Shown in pieces: positions 27,754-38,100 of a DNA stretch of 64,000 nucleotides. The position numbers and the translations under genes are program-made. The notes beneath the pieces are model-generated. The model was not told the origin of the DNA, searched no databases, and saw nothing but the letters and a program-made list of their open reading frames with translations. Every line of letters begins with the position of its first letter. The stretch's first letter is position 1. This DNA is from an uncultured Bacteroidales bacterium (lineage in GTDB: Bacteria > Bacteroidota > Bacteroidia > Bacteroidales > UBA932). The stretch covers positions 109,319 to 173,318 of the forward strand of contig CALUPK010000001.1 of assembly GCA_944322575.1 (NCBI GenBank). The letters are read 5' to 3'.

Positions 27754-27761
27754 CAAAGATA
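27754..27761 (-). promoter_or_regulatory. Putative dnaX-lptB -7 promoter box
   Basis: The minus strand reads TATCTTTG, a consensus TAnnTTTG, 15 nt before the dnaX ATG. It faces the divergent response-regulator promoter. Confidence 0.5.
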
Positions 27762-27768
27762 CGGAAAC

Positions 27769-27784
27769 TGCCGGAATTCCGGCA
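27769..27784. promoter_or_regulatory. 16-bp perfect palindrome between divergent promoters
   Basis: TGCCGGAATTCCGGCA is a perfect inverted repeat placed between the two -7 boxes at 27754-27761 (minus) and 27794-27801 (plus), overlapping the expected -33 regions of both. It could be an operator controlling both directions. No regulator can be assigned. Confidence 0.45.
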
Positions 27785-27793
27785 TTAAAGTTG

Positions 27794-27801
27794 TATATTT
27801 G
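27794..27801 (+). promoter_or_regulatory. Putative -7 box of the response regulator gene
   Basis: TATATTTG matches TAnnTTTG, 23 nt before the ATG at 27825. Confidence 0.5.
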
Positions 27802-27824
27802 TCTCCTTGAAAATCTGAAATGCA

Positions 27825-28982
<1,158 letters not shown>

Positions 28983-30848
28983 TCAGAAAGGGAATAGCAG
29001 CGGCAGGACCAGGACCATGACTATGCCCATTATGATCTGAAGCGGCAGACCTACTTTGATATAGTCCATGAAAGTGTACTGACCGACCGGCATGACGAGG
29101 GCGTTGGGCGGGGTTGAGAACGGCGAGGCAAAGCACATGCTGGCAGCTACGGTGACTCCGAACAGCAGAGGAACAGGGCTGATGCCGATCTGAACGGCGC
29201 TCTGGAGTGCGATGGGAGCCATCAGTACTGCGGTTACGGTGTTGCTGATGAACATGGTCAGCAGCGATGTCGTAAAATATATTCCGGCCATCAGCGCGAG
29301 CGGTCCATAGGAACCTAAACTGCTGACAAGGGACCCGGAAATGAGTTCAGAGACACCTGTTTTCTCCAATGCCAAGGACATGGGCAGCATGGCTGCAAAC
29401 AGCACTATCGTCTCCCAGTTGATGGTCTTGTACGCGGCCTCTACATTGCGCAGGCATCCTGTCAGCACCATGAGTACGGCGGCTATGAGTACGGCGGTGA
29501 CCGGCTCTACTCGAATAAAATCGAAGACCATCATGGCTATCATCATCACCATTATGAGGCCGGCGACAGGAGCTTTGTAGTCCAGTGTTACTTTTGCAGC
29601 CTGCTCCATCGGCTGTCCGAGTACTACCCAGTCGGCTTCCTCACGGCTCAGCCGCCCGATATCATCCCACGCTCCCTGCACTAACAGTACGTCTCCCCCG
29701 TGGAGCTTCTCTTTGCCGAGGTCATTCAGGATGTACTCTTTTTTACGTCTGATGCCTAAGACATTGACATTGAATTTGTCCCTGAATCCGGCATCCTTGA
29801 CTGTGCGGTTGATGATGCCGGAAGAGGGCATGAGGACTATCTCGGCTATGCCGATGTCGTAGAAATCCAAAGAATTGCCTTGTGCGGCAGCCGATGTGGA
29901 CTCAACGCTGTGTCCGTCCATCATCTCCAATGAGAAGTCTTCAGCGAACTGGCTTACCGAGTTGACGTTTCCGGAGACATAGAGAACGTCTCCTTCCTCG
30001 AATACCGTGTCGGATGAGGCTAATTTCTGGGTTACAGTCTTGAGGAAGCGGTGCTGTGAGCCTTCTCCGCGGCGTACCTCCATGAGATTGAGTCCATAGC
30101 GGTTGCGCAGGTCCAGGTCCACTACCGTCTTCCCGGATACAGATGACCCGGAAGCAGCTCTGAGGCGGAAGAGATTGTCAGTGAGTCCGTATTCCTTTAC
30201 TAACTCGCTCAGGGATTTTCCGGTAGCGCTTTTTTCGTCTTTTCGGCCTTTGTCCGACAGGAATAACTTGGTCAGCGGCAGGAGTACGATGATTCCTACT
30301 GCTACGCAGATGAGTCCTACGGGAAGGAAGGAGAAGAATGAGAGCGGCTCGTACCCGGCCCCTGTGAGGGCATCCTGAATTACGAGGTTGGGCGGGGTTC
30401 CGATCAGTGTCATCATGCCGCCCATACTGCTGGCAAATGCTAAGGGCATGAGAAAACGTCCGGAATTCATGCCTGCATTGGCGGCCATACTTACCACTAT
30501 CGGCAGCATAAGAGCTACCGTTCCTGTATTGCTTACGAACGCGCCGATGGCGGATGTTACTAACATCACCAGCAGGAAGAGCTTCAGCTCGCTCTTTCCG
30601 GCCAGCTTGAGCAGTTTGGAACTGATCATCTTGGCAAGGCCGGTCTGGAAAATGGCTCCTCCGACTATGAACAGGCCGACCATCATGATGACCACAGAGT
30701 TGGAGAATCCAGACAGGGCTTCAGCGGGAGTGAGGATATGGGACAGCAGCAGGGCTATCAGCGCACATAGCGCTACGATGTCAGACCGGACTTTTCCAGA
30801 TATGAAAAATGCGGCGGAGACGGCGAGAATGATGAGTGTTATCAGCAT
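28983..30848 (-). CDS. SLC13/DASS-type transporter with TrkA-C (RCK_C) domains
   Basis: A 621-residue inner-membrane transporter of the sodium-coupled anion family (dicarboxylate, sulfate or related anions). There are membrane helices at the N-terminal half (GAFVSNTGTVALMLPIVVS, TLIGTPPNLVIQDALT) and the C-terminal half (ISNTVTAVLMAPIALQS, FASPFSTPPNALVMPVG). Between them is a cytoplasmic region with two RCK_C modules, the first with SGKTVVDLDLRNRYGLNLMEV and the second with NVLGIRRKKEYIL. The SNT motifs in both halves form the ion and substrate site in this family. The substrate cannot be fixed. It follows the NtrY-like gene by 27 bp. Confidence 0.88.
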   Translation of the reverse strand: MLITLIILAVSAAFFISGKVRSDIVALCALIALLLSHILTPAEALSGFSNSVVIMMVGLFIVGGAIFQTGLAKMISSKLLKLAGKSELKLFLLVMLVTSAIGAFVSNTGTVALMLPIVVSMAANAGMNSGRFLMPLAFASSMGGMMTLIGTPPNLVIQDALTGAGYEPLSFFSFLPVGLICVAVGIIVLLPLTKLFLSDKGRKDEKSATGKSLSELVKEYGLTDNLFRLRAASGSSVSGKTVVDLDLRNRYGLNLMEVRRGEGSQHRFLKTVTQKLASSDTVFEEGDVLYVSGNVNSVSQFAEDFSLEMMDGHSVESTSAAAQGNSLDFYDIGIAEIVLMPSSGIINRTVKDAGFRDKFNVNVLGIRRKKEYILNDLGKEKLHGGDVLLVQGAWDDIGRLSREEADWVVLGQPMEQAAKVTLDYKAPVAGLIMVMMIAMMVFDFIRVEPVTAVLIAAVLMVLTGCLRNVEAAYKTINWETIVLFAAMLPMSLALEKTGVSELISGSLVSSLGSYGPLALMAGIYFTTSLLTMFISNTVTAVLMAPIALQSAVQIGISPVPLLFGVTVAASMCFASPFSTPPNALVMPVGQYTFMDYIKVGLPLQIIMGIVMVLVLPLLFPF

Positions 30849-30875
30849 AGTGCTTGTCGTTAGGTTGTTTTAGGT

Positions 30876-33800
30876 TTATGTATAGTCTTCGGGTACTTCA
30901 GTGTACATGGGCAGGACGACAGTGAAGTCCGCACCGCCGAGCTCCTGCGATTGTTTGTAGTAAATGTCTCCGTGGCTCTGGGTGACAATATTCTTGCATA
31001 TAGCCAGTCCTAAACCGGAGCCGCGTGTCTTGGTCGTGAAGTTGGGTCTGAACAGCTTTCCGAGGTTCTCTTCCGATACGCCGCTGCCGTTGTCCTCAAT
31101 GTCCGCGACGTAGTATCCCGGGGTCATCTTCAGCGATACGGCGATTTCTCCGTGCTCAAGACCCTCCACGGCCTGTATGGCATTTGTGATTAAGTTTACA
31201 AATGCTCTGGTAATCTGACTCTTGCGTGCAAGAATAACGGCTTTGTCTATAGTGCTGTGGAAAGTCATGCTGATGTGGTCGTAGTTGTCGAAGAGCACCC
31301 GTTGCTCGGAGAGGATTTCTACTAAATTGACTTCAGATACCTCCTCGTTGTAGAACTTGGCGAAGCTGGAGAACTCGCTGGCGGTGTTGGACAGGATGTC
31401 TATCTGTTCAATCAGCGATGTGGCCAAGGCCTCGAAACGGTTCTGCCAGTCCGGGACTCCTTGTCTCTTCAGACGTATCAGATGCTGGATGCTGAGTTTC
31501 ATAGGAGTGAGCGGATTCTTGATCTCGTGGGCTATCTGCCGCGCCATCTCTCTCCACGCCTGTTCACGCTCGCTCTGCGCCAGTTCCTTGGTACTTCGGT
31601 CGAGGTCGTCTATCATCTGGTTGTATGTCCTTACTAACAGACCCAGTTCGTCATCCGCCTTGTAGTTGATGTGCTCTACTTTATGCGATATGTCCATGGC
31701 CTGCATGTTGCGGCTGATCTCCTTTAGCGGCTTGGTGATGGAGTTGGACATGGTGATGCCTACGAAAAGAGCCGCGATGATGAGTATGAGGTAGAGGTTG
31801 ACAATGGCTGCGATGATGGGGGTCGCATCGTATTCGAAAGTGTTGTCGTTGATAAAGAACGGAATGTTGGCGACGGCCAGCAATACGCCTTTCTCATTGT
31901 AGATGGGCGTATAGAGCGAATAGTAGGTGAGGGTGGAGATACTTTCTTCCTGAATGACCTGCATCCGTTTGTTGTAGACCAGCTCATAGTAGGCTTCGGG
32001 ATTCATGCGCGAGCTGACCAAGTATTCGTTGAATACTTCCGGCTTTGTAGTCCTGATAAGTCTGCCGGTGGGGTCGAACAGGTTGATGTCCACCTGTGAG
32101 CTCTGCGAAACGGCGGTCATGGCTGTAAATACCTCCACAGTATTGAGCTCATCGTAATTCTCTGTGGTGCGGGTCATCTTGTTGAGGGTGTTCTGGACTG
32201 AGATCAGGGTCTCTTCCATCATCCGGTTGTTGTTTCCGTTGATATATCGGACAATTAGGACGACACTGCCTATGGCCATGAGAATCAGGGCGCCGACCAT
32301 TGAGGCCGTGAGCAGGACCGTCATCTTTATGCGGAATGAGCGCTTGGGCCTGAACAGGGATTCGCGGTTGCGCTTGCGGAAGAGTCTCGGCAGTGCTATA
32401 AGCAGCAGGGCGAAAGTCAGCAGGACGTATGAGAAGGAAATGAGTGTCGGAAATATTCCCCGGGCCGGGCGGCTGACAGTAATCATGTTGGTTCCGGGCA
32501 GTTTGTTGATGAAGATGACAGTCTCGTCGATGAAGTAATGCGAGAAACCTTCTTCGAAGCTGTAGACGTTTATCGATACCGGGAAGTTGTAGCGGCCCTG
32601 ATGGCTGGTGAGACGTCCGTTGTGGTACTTGGCGAGCGAGTATGGGTAGTGGACCGTATATGCAGCCGGATTGATGTTGTCCAAAAGCGATGACGGATAG
32701 CCGATATTGTCGGAACTGCTCTTGGAATTGATCTCTAAATAGAGGTCGTACCGCATACCGCCACGCAGGATGCTGAATGCACCGAGGTAGCTGATATTGT
32801 TTCGGAAATAGTCCAGATAGTAGAAGGCTGAGCCTTCAGAGAGCTTTACTCCGTAACTGTCGATGATGTCCTTATAGTAGGCAAAGCAGTTGACGGGCTC
32901 CGAGTAGTTCTCAGTGATGATGCTCTGGTAGCGGCTGCAGACAGCAAGGCGGATATCATATTCGGGAAGAATATTGAAGAAGTATCGTTCCGCAAGTCTG
33001 TTGAGGATGATGTTCTCATACTCCGGGTTTCCTGTTAGGCGGCGTACAAGGGGGTCGGAGATGATGCTCTTCTCTATGGACTGGAGCTGCATCTCTAAGG
33101 ACAGGTCGCGCTCTATGGCCAGCCTTCCGGTGAGAACCCTGATGTTCTCGCATTCTTTCTGGAAGCTGAATATGCCCACACATGCTGTGATATAGACAGA
33201 TGTGCCAAGTACATATCCGAGAATCAGACGTTTGGAGTGCCTTTTGCGCTTGAGTCTGTAATGTCTGCTGACAGTCGGAATGAGTATGTTGAGCAGCAGG
33301 AGGATGGATAGGAACAGCAGTCCGTAGATGAAAAACGTGATGACTGTATAGATCGAGATGCTGCTGATCTGAAAAAGGTCAAAATTGATGCTCGAGTTGA
33401 GAATCAAGGACCTGAATGTACTGTGGATGTAGATGAATATGCCGATGATGGCTATTCCGATGGCTGCAGTCTTCAGCCTGCGTGCTGCCGGGCGGGAGTT
33501 CCAGAGATCCTTGAAGATATTCTTCCTCGAATTGTATGTGGCTATACAGTAGAGCAGGATGAAGATATGGAAGATCATCAGGGCTCCGAACGAGTTGAAG
33601 TTGCCGTCAGCATAGAGCATTGGGGAGAACATACGGGCGTCTACCGGTACGTCCTGGATCATCATGAAAGAACAGATCTGCATGATGAATATGCCGCCTA
33701 ACGTGAAGTACAGCGAGACGAGGCTTCTGTACTGCTTCTGGAAAGTCAGGATGGCCATGAGGGCAAACAGCATGGCGGCCCACCTCATGCCCGCTGTCCG

Positions 33801-34472
33801 GTGGTTGCTGTCTGTCATCATTTCGTTGCGGAGGACGGAGAAAGCCGGGGTTCCGTCTGAAGTGTATACCACGTTGATGTCGTTCACAAAAGGGGGAACT
33901 GTGGTGTAACGGTCGCTCAGCCCTATGTTGCGGTTGCAGGAGTTGCGCAGGACTGAGTTCTCGGATGAGTACTGCTGCATCACCTCGATGGCGGCTATCA
34001 CCTCGATATTGCCCTGCCGGTAGATTTTTACTACGTACCACGAGGGGCCGAGGTTGATGAACTGGGTGGATGAGTCCAAGAATGCCAGCGGTATGTTGAA
34101 TATGTTCCTGTTGCGCAGGTCATGAATCCGGTACCAGGGCTGGCTTATCCCTATTCCGTCATTGCTGATAGGGAATGTGTTGGCCCAGCTCTGGAGTACA
34201 CCGTCGACGTAGCGGTACAGAACTAAATCGTCAGGAAAATCCTCAAACTTCATCCACTGGTCGGCGGGTATCCCGAATGCGCGGTCGACATATCTCTGAA
34301 GTACATTCTCCCGCTTGTGCAGCATTCTCTCTATGCGGTCTGTCCGCTTGATGGAGGAGACAGGTTCAATGTGTAGAAATGAGAGGAAGAAACAGCATAG
34401 TGCCAAGGCCCAGAATATGGATATTCTGTTTTCCTTCAGAAATCGGGATATATGTCTGACTCCGGCCTTCAT
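30876..34472 (-). CDS. NtrY-like membrane sensor histidine kinase, very large
   Basis: A 1198-residue hybrid-free sensor kinase. The first 730 residues hold many membrane helices and two long extracytoplasmic regions. After a further membrane/sensor segment comes a HAMP domain (ITKPLKEISRNMQAMD) and the phospho-acceptor His982 in ARQIAHEIKNPLTPMKLSIQ, which is the NtrY-type H-box. The ATPase domain follows, with the N box (FVNLITNAIQAVEG), DNGSGVSEENLG, and GSGLGLAICKNIV. It lies 10 bp after rlmH and upstream of the SLC13 gene. The NtrX-like response regulator encoded just beyond that transporter is the obvious partner. Confidence 0.92.
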   Translation of the reverse strand: MKAGVRHISRFLKENRISIFWALALCCFFLSFLHIEPVSSIKRTDRIERMLHKRENVLQRYVDRAFGIPADQWMKFEDFPDDLVLYRYVDGVLQSWANTFPISNDGIGISQPWYRIHDLRNRNIFNIPLAFLDSSTQFINLGPSWYVVKIYRQGNIEVIAAIEVMQQYSSENSVLRNSCNRNIGLSDRYTTVPPFVNDINVVYTSDGTPAFSVLRNEMMTDSNHRTAGMRWAAMLFALMAILTFQKQYRSLVSLYFTLGGIFIMQICSFMMIQDVPVDARMFSPMLYADGNFNSFGALMIFHIFILLYCIATYNSRKNIFKDLWNSRPAARRLKTAAIGIAIIGIFIYIHSTFRSLILNSSINFDLFQISSISIYTVITFFIYGLLFLSILLLLNILIPTVSRHYRLKRKRHSKRLILGYVLGTSVYITACVGIFSFQKECENIRVLTGRLAIERDLSLEMQLQSIEKSIISDPLVRRLTGNPEYENIILNRLAERYFFNILPEYDIRLAVCSRYQSIITENYSEPVNCFAYYKDIIDSYGVKLSEGSAFYYLDYFRNNISYLGAFSILRGGMRYDLYLEINSKSSSDNIGYPSSLLDNINPAAYTVHYPYSLAKYHNGRLTSHQGRYNFPVSINVYSFEEGFSHYFIDETVIFINKLPGTNMITVSRPARGIFPTLISFSYVLLTFALLLIALPRLFRKRNRESLFRPKRSFRIKMTVLLTASMVGALILMAIGSVVLIVRYINGNNNRMMEETLISVQNTLNKMTRTTENYDELNTVEVFTAMTAVSQSSQVDINLFDPTGRLIRTTKPEVFNEYLVSSRMNPEAYYELVYNKRMQVIQEESISTLTYYSLYTPIYNEKGVLLAVANIPFFINDNTFEYDATPIIAAIVNLYLILIIAALFVGITMSNSITKPLKEISRNMQAMDISHKVEHINYKADDELGLLVRTYNQMIDDLDRSTKELAQSEREQAWREMARQIAHEIKNPLTPMKLSIQHLIRLKRQGVPDWQNRFEALATSLIEQIDILSNTASEFSSFAKFYNEEVSEVNLVEILSEQRVLFDNYDHISMTFHSTIDKAVILARKSQITRAFVNLITNAIQAVEGLEHGEIAVSLKMTPGYYVADIEDNGSGVSEENLGKLFRPNFTTKTRGSGLGLAICKNIVTQSHGDIYYKQSQELGGADFTVVLPMYTEVPEDYT

Positions 34473-34482
34473 GGTATTACTG

Positions 34483-34956
34483 CTATTCGTTGTGATAGGG
34501 CTCGCCCTTTATGATGGTCATGGCTCTGTAGAGCTGTTCCACAAAAAAGAGGCGGATGATCTGGTGGGAGAATGTCATGTCGGAGAGGGACAGCATTTCC
34601 GAGGCCGCATCTCTTACCTTGCTGCTGAAACCGTAGGCACCGCCTATGACAAACACTATGCTCTTGCATCCTGTGTCAATCATCTTTGCGAGATGTTCCG
34701 CCCAAGAGACAGATGTAAAGCGCTTTCCCTTCTCATCAAGGAGGATAAGCCTGTCTCCCGACTTGAGCTTCTTGAGTATAAGCTCGCCCTCCCGCTCTTT
34801 TATCTCATCGTGGGACAGAGATGATGTGCCCTGAAGGGCCGGTATTTCCACTTTTGTGTAACTCAGATATCTGCCTATGCGTTTCTCATACATGGCCATA
34901 CCTTCTTTAACGAAGTCAAATGTGGTCTTGCCGACGGTTATCAGAGTGATTTTCAT
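34483..34956 (-). CDS. rlmH: 23S rRNA (pseudouridine(1915)-N(3))-methyltransferase
   Basis: RlmH is a SPOUT methyltransferase acting on pseudouridine 1915 in helix 69 of 23S rRNA. The 157-residue protein opens with MKITLITVGKT, has LILLDEKGKRFTSVSWAEHL near 70-89, and the trefoil-knot region IVFVIGGAYGFS near 100-111 plus MTFSHQIIRLFFVEQLYRA near 128-146. The length is standard. It probably heads the transcript of the sensor kinase gene 10 bp downstream. Confidence 0.96.
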   Translation of the reverse strand: MKITLITVGKTTFDFVKEGMAMYEKRIGRYLSYTKVEIPALQGTSSLSHDEIKEREGELILKKLKSGDRLILLDEKGKRFTSVSWAEHLAKMIDTGCKSIVFVIGGAYGFSSKVRDAASEMLSLSDMTFSHQIIRLFFVEQLYRAMTIIKGEPYHNE

Positions 34957-34977
34957 GCTCTATGTGTTCTCAGCCTA

Positions 34978-34985
34978 CAAATGTA
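34978..34985 (-). promoter_or_regulatory. Putative rlmH operon -7 promoter box
   Basis: The minus strand reads TACATTTG, 21 nt before the rlmH ATG at 34956. Confidence 0.5.
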
Positions 34986-35048
34986 AGAAAATTTGTTGCA
35001 CGATTGGCCTGAATTTTGCTTATGAGTCAACAAAAATGGAATAAATCG

Positions 35049-35465
35049 ATGAACAGGTTAGTTTTAATACTTGGACTTCTGTCTCTTTTCCCGCTATCTT
35101 TGGCGTCGCAGAATATGACGCGGGTAAGCAGCGGTGAGGAGAGCAGCGTATTTGTTCCTATCGCAAAATATCTGCAGCGCGGTGATGCCGAATGTCTCGC
35201 TGCGTGGTTCGCTGATAATCTGCAGGTCAACGTCATGGGTACTGTCTCCAATTGCAGCCGCAATCAGGCCCGCCAGATAATCCGAAACTTCTTTACCAAC
35301 TATACTCCGCGTTATTTCGAAATCGTCTATACGAGCGGGACATATCCCATGGAGTATGCTGTCGGTAATCTTGACAGCGGCGGCAATATGTTTACCGTTA
35401 CGATTCTCGTCAAGACCAACGATTCCGGGAACTATATCGAACAGCTCAAAATCGAGAAACAGTAG
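35049..35465 (+). CDS. DUF4783 family secreted protein
   Basis: A 138-residue protein with a signal peptide (MNRLVLILGLLSLFPLSLAS) followed by an NTF2-like DUF4783 domain (FVPIAKYLQRGDAECLAAWF, ARQIIRNFFTNYTPRYFEIV, YAVGNLDSGGNMFTVTILVK). Such proteins are common in Bacteroidetes and have no established function. I chose the start at 35049 because the signal peptide begins there; an in-frame ATG at 35022 would add a hydrophilic extension. A near-consensus box (GAATTTTG at 35011-35018) fits a start at 35049. It is a single gene between rlmH and der. Confidence 0.8.
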   Translation: MNRLVLILGLLSLFPLSLASQNMTRVSSGEESSVFVPIAKYLQRGDAECLAAWFADNLQVNVMGTVSNCSRNQARQIIRNFFTNYTPRYFEIVYTSGTYPMEYAVGNLDSGGNMFTVTILVKTNDSGNYIEQLKIEKQ

Positions 35466-35560
35466 TCGGCGTGTCATAGCGGGCAATCTGCAGCGTCATT
35501 TTCGTCGCAGGGCTCAGTCATTTACGTCCAGTAAACTCCTTCGCCCTGCTCCTCAATGAC

Positions 35561-35656
35561 TTGCATATTGCCCACTCTGACGCACCGACAATTTAGTGGT
35601 ATGACGCCTTGCATTTTACCCGCTCTGAAGCACCGACTATTTTTGGCGCATGAAGA
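35561..35656. repeat. Two imperfect 48-bp direct repeats at the der 3' end
   Basis: The unit starting TTGCATATTGCCCACTCTGA at 35561 recurs at 35609 as TTGCATTTTACCCGCTCTGA. The first 29 bases match at 25 positions and the similarity weakens after that. The second unit runs into the last codons of der. The 171-bp stretch 35466-35636 otherwise holds no gene I can support. Confidence 0.6.
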
Positions 35657-36947
35657 TACGGATAGGACAGCCGGTGAAGTCGAAGTGCGAGCGCAGCTTA
35701 TTCTCCAGATACCTCTTGTAAGGCGCCCCGATATACTGCGGCAGATTGCAGAAGAAGGCAAATGAGGGACATGGCGTAGGCAGCTGTGTGACGTACTTGA
35801 TCTTGATGAACTTGCCCTTGGTCGAGGGGGGAGGATAGTTCTCGATCTCCTCGAGCATGACCTCGTTGAGGGTGGAGGTGGGTATCTTCTGGGAGTAGCT
35901 GGACCATACCTTGGCGGCAGCGTCCAGCACGTCGAGGATTCTCTGTTTCTTGATTACCGACGTGAAGATGACCGGGATGTCGCTGAAGGGGGCGAGCCGT
36001 TTGCGGATGGACTCTGCGTATTCCTTCATGGTGTTGCCCGTCTTGTTCTCTATGAGGTCCCACTTGTTGACGGCCACTACACAGCCCTTGCTGTTCTTGA
36101 GGATGAGGTTGAAGATGGCCATGTCCTGGGCCTCGACTCCGTACTGGGCGTCGATCATCAGGATGCAGACGTCCGAGTGCTCGATGGCGCGGATGGCCCT
36201 CATCACGGAGTAGAACTCTAAGTCCTCGCTGACCTTGGTCTTCTTGCGGAGGCCGGCGGTGTCTACGAGGATGAACTCGTGGCCGAACTTATTGTAGTAA
36301 GACTCCACTGCGTCGCGGGTGGTGCCGGCTACTGGGGTGACGATGTTGCGCTCCTCACCGAGGAAGGCGTTGGTGATGGATGACTTGCCGGCGTTGGGCC
36401 GTCCTACGATGGCGATGCGGGGAACTCCGGCGTGCGGGTCTTCCACGGCCTTGTCGGCCGGGAGCATGGAGACGAGCTTGTCCAGCATGTCCCCGGTGCC
36501 GCTGCCGTTGGCCGAGGAGATGTCCCAGGGATCGCCTAATCCTAAGGAGTAGAACTGGTATGAGTCGAAGCGTTTCTCGGCATTGTCCACCTTGTTGACC
36601 ACTAATAGGACGGGCTTGGCGCTGCGGCGCAGGATGTCGGCTATCTCCTCGTCGAAGTCGGTGATGCCTGTGCCTACCTCCACGAGGAAGAGGATCACGT
36701 CGGCCTCCTCGATGGCTATCATCACCTGTTTGCGGATCTCTTCCTCGAAGACGTCTTCCGAGTTGGAGGTGTATCCGCCGGTATCCACTACCGAGAAGGT
36801 GGTGCCGCACCACTCGCACTGACCGTAATGGCGGTCGCGGGTGACTCCGGCCGTCTCGTCGACGATGGCCTGGCGCATGCCTACAAGGCGGTTGAAAAGG
36901 GTCGATTTACCTACGTTGGGTCGTCCTACTATGGCTACTAAACTCAT
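35637..36947 (-). CDS. der: Ribosome-associated GTPase Der (EngA)
   Basis: Der is an essential double-GTPase for 50S subunit assembly. The 436-residue protein has two G domains and a KH-like C-terminal domain. G domain 1 shows [11 protein letters not shown] (residues 8-18), DTGGYTS and NKVD. G domain 2 shows [22 protein letters not shown] and NKWDLIE. The C-terminal part ends with [11 protein letters not shown]. Length is standard. It is the last gene of the engB-prs-nadE-membrane protein-der operon. Confidence 0.97.
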   Translation of the reverse strand: MSLVAIVGRPNVGKSTLFNRLVGMRQAIVDETAGVTRDRHYGQCEWCGTTFSVVDTGGYTSNSEDVFEEEIRKQVMIAIEEADVILFLVEVGTGITDFDEEIADILRRSAKPVLLVVNKVDNAEKRFDSYQFYSLGLGDPWDISSANGSGTGDMLDKLVSMLPADKAVEDPHAGVPRIAIVGRPNAGKSSITNAFLGEERNIVTPVAGTTRDAVESYYNKFGHEFILVDTAGLRKKTKVSEDLEFYSVMRAIRAIEHSDVCILMIDAQYGVEAQDMAIFNLILKNSKGCVVAVNKWDLIENKTGNTMKEYAESIRKRLAPFSDIPVIFTSVIKKQRILDVLDAAAKVWSSYSQKIPTSTLNEVMLEEIENYPPPSTKGKFIKIKYVTQLPTPCPSFAFFCNLPQYIGAPYKRYLENKLRSHFDFTGCPIRIFMRQK

Positions 36948-36960
36948 ACTCTTTCTTGTT

Positions 36961-37236
36961 CTATTTCTTCTGTTCTGCAGGATGGTGGTCGCAGCTGCCT
37001 AATGCATTGAGGCCGCAGTCCGAGCAGGATGCCCCGTCGCAGGTGGCGGCGCCTCCCCGCTTGGGTCCCCAGAGCTTCATCTCCTCCTCTTTGGCGCAGA
37101 CGATGCCCCGCTTGCGAAGCTCCTTGCTGTGCCCTATCTCACTGTCGGGGAAGGGCTTCTTCCGGAAGATGATGTTGAAGCACATGATGAAGACCGCGAG
37201 GCCTACGAAGATGATTGCTGCGATTAGAATTTCCAT
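36961..37236 (-). CDS. Small membrane protein with Cys-rich tail
   Basis: A 91-residue protein with one N-terminal membrane helix (about residues 3-23) and a hydrophilic tail holding Cys47, Cys66, Cys71, Cys74 and Cys82 in a [17 protein letters not shown] pattern. The clustered cysteines suggest metal or iron-sulfur binding, or disulfides if the tail faces the periplasm, but no family can be named with certainty. Similar short helix-plus-cysteine proteins occur widely in Bacteroidetes. It lies between nadE (15 bp) and der (13 bp) in the same operon. Confidence 0.75.
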   Translation of the reverse strand: MEILIAAIIFVGLAVFIMCFNIIFRKKPFPDSEIGHSKELRKRGIVCAKEEEMKLWGPKRGGAATCDGASCSDCGLNALGSCDHHPAEQKK

Positions 37237-37251
37237 TGTACCTAATATTAT

Positions 37252-38100
37252 TTATTCCGCCGGCTCCACCCATTTGCTCCTGTCTAAGAGGGGGGCGGTG
37301 CTCAGCCGTATCATGGGGGCCAGCTGGTGGACCTTGAAGGCCGCGGCCTTGCGGAGCCGGATGATTCTGTCCACGAGCCCCTTGTCCACGCCTTCCTGCA
37401 AAATCTGTTCCGCGCTGCAGCCGCCCTCGTTGAGACGGTAGAGTATCGGGTCCAGGACGTCGTAGGGCGGGAGGGAGTCGGTGTCCTTCTGGCCCTCCTT
37501 GAGCTCGGCCGAGGGGGCCTTGGTGATGGTCGAGGAGGGGATGACCTCGCCGTTGCGGTTGATCCAGGCGGCCATCTCGTAGACCTCGGTCTTGTAGAGG
37601 TCGGCGATGACCATCAGTGCGCCGCAGAGGTCACCGTAGAGAGTGCCGTAGCCCATCGAGAGCTCGCTCTTGTTGGTGGTGTTCAGGAGCAGGGCCCTGT
37701 GCCGGTTGGAGTAGAGCATCAGGATGGTGCCGCGGATGCGGGCCTGGAGATTCTCCTGGGTGGTGTCCCAGTGGAAGTCCCCCTCGAAGAGAGGCTCGGC
37801 CTCCTTCATGAACCGGTCGTAGACGGCGCTGATGGGGACGATGTGGTATTTGATTCCGAGATTGTCGGCTAAGGTCACCGCGTCATTGACGGAGTGGACG
37901 GTGGACCAGGAGGAGGGCATGAGGATGCCGGTGACATTGTCCTTGCCTAAGGCCTCGGTGGCTAAAGCCGCCACTACCGCCGAGTCTAAGCCTCCCGAGA
38001 GACCCAGCACGGTCCGGGACATCCCCGCCTGGGCGAAGAAGTCCCGGATGGTGCGGATGATGCGGCTGTGTACGTCCCCGATGTTAGAACCCGAATGCAT
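37252..38100 (-). CDS. nadE: NAD+ synthetase, synthetase domain only
   Basis: NadE amidates nicotinic acid adenine dinucleotide to NAD+ with ATP. The 282-residue protein has the P-loop SGGLDS at residues 35-40, NTTNKSELSMGYGTLYGDLCG near 138-158, and the ITKAPSAELKEGQKDTDSLP region near 195-214. The last is the form seen in the synthetase half of glutamine-dependent enzymes. The N-terminal nitrilase-like glutaminase domain of those enzymes is absent, so it should use free ammonia or an amidotransferase encoded elsewhere. It overlaps the end of prs by 17 bp. Confidence 0.92.
   Translation of the reverse strand: MHSGSNIGDVHSRIIRTIRDFFAQAGMSRTVLGLSGGLDSAVVAALATEALGKDNVTGILMPSSWSTVHSVNDAVTLADNLGIKYHIVPISAVYDRFMKEAEPLFEGDFHWDTTQENLQARIRGTILMLYSNRHRALLLNTTNKSELSMGYGTLYGDLCGALMVIADLYKTEVYEMAAWINRNGEVIPSSTITKAPSAELKEGQKDTDSLPPYDVLDPILYRLNEGGCSAEQILQEGVDKGLVDRIIRLRKAAAFKVHQLAPMIRLSTAPLLDRSKWVEPAE

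Noticed and set aside
35556-35765. Plus-strand frame with two similar peptide units (CILPTLTHRQF and [11 protein letters not shown])
   Set aside because: The similarity comes from the 48-bp DNA repeat, and the frame then runs antisense into der. It is more likely noncoding.
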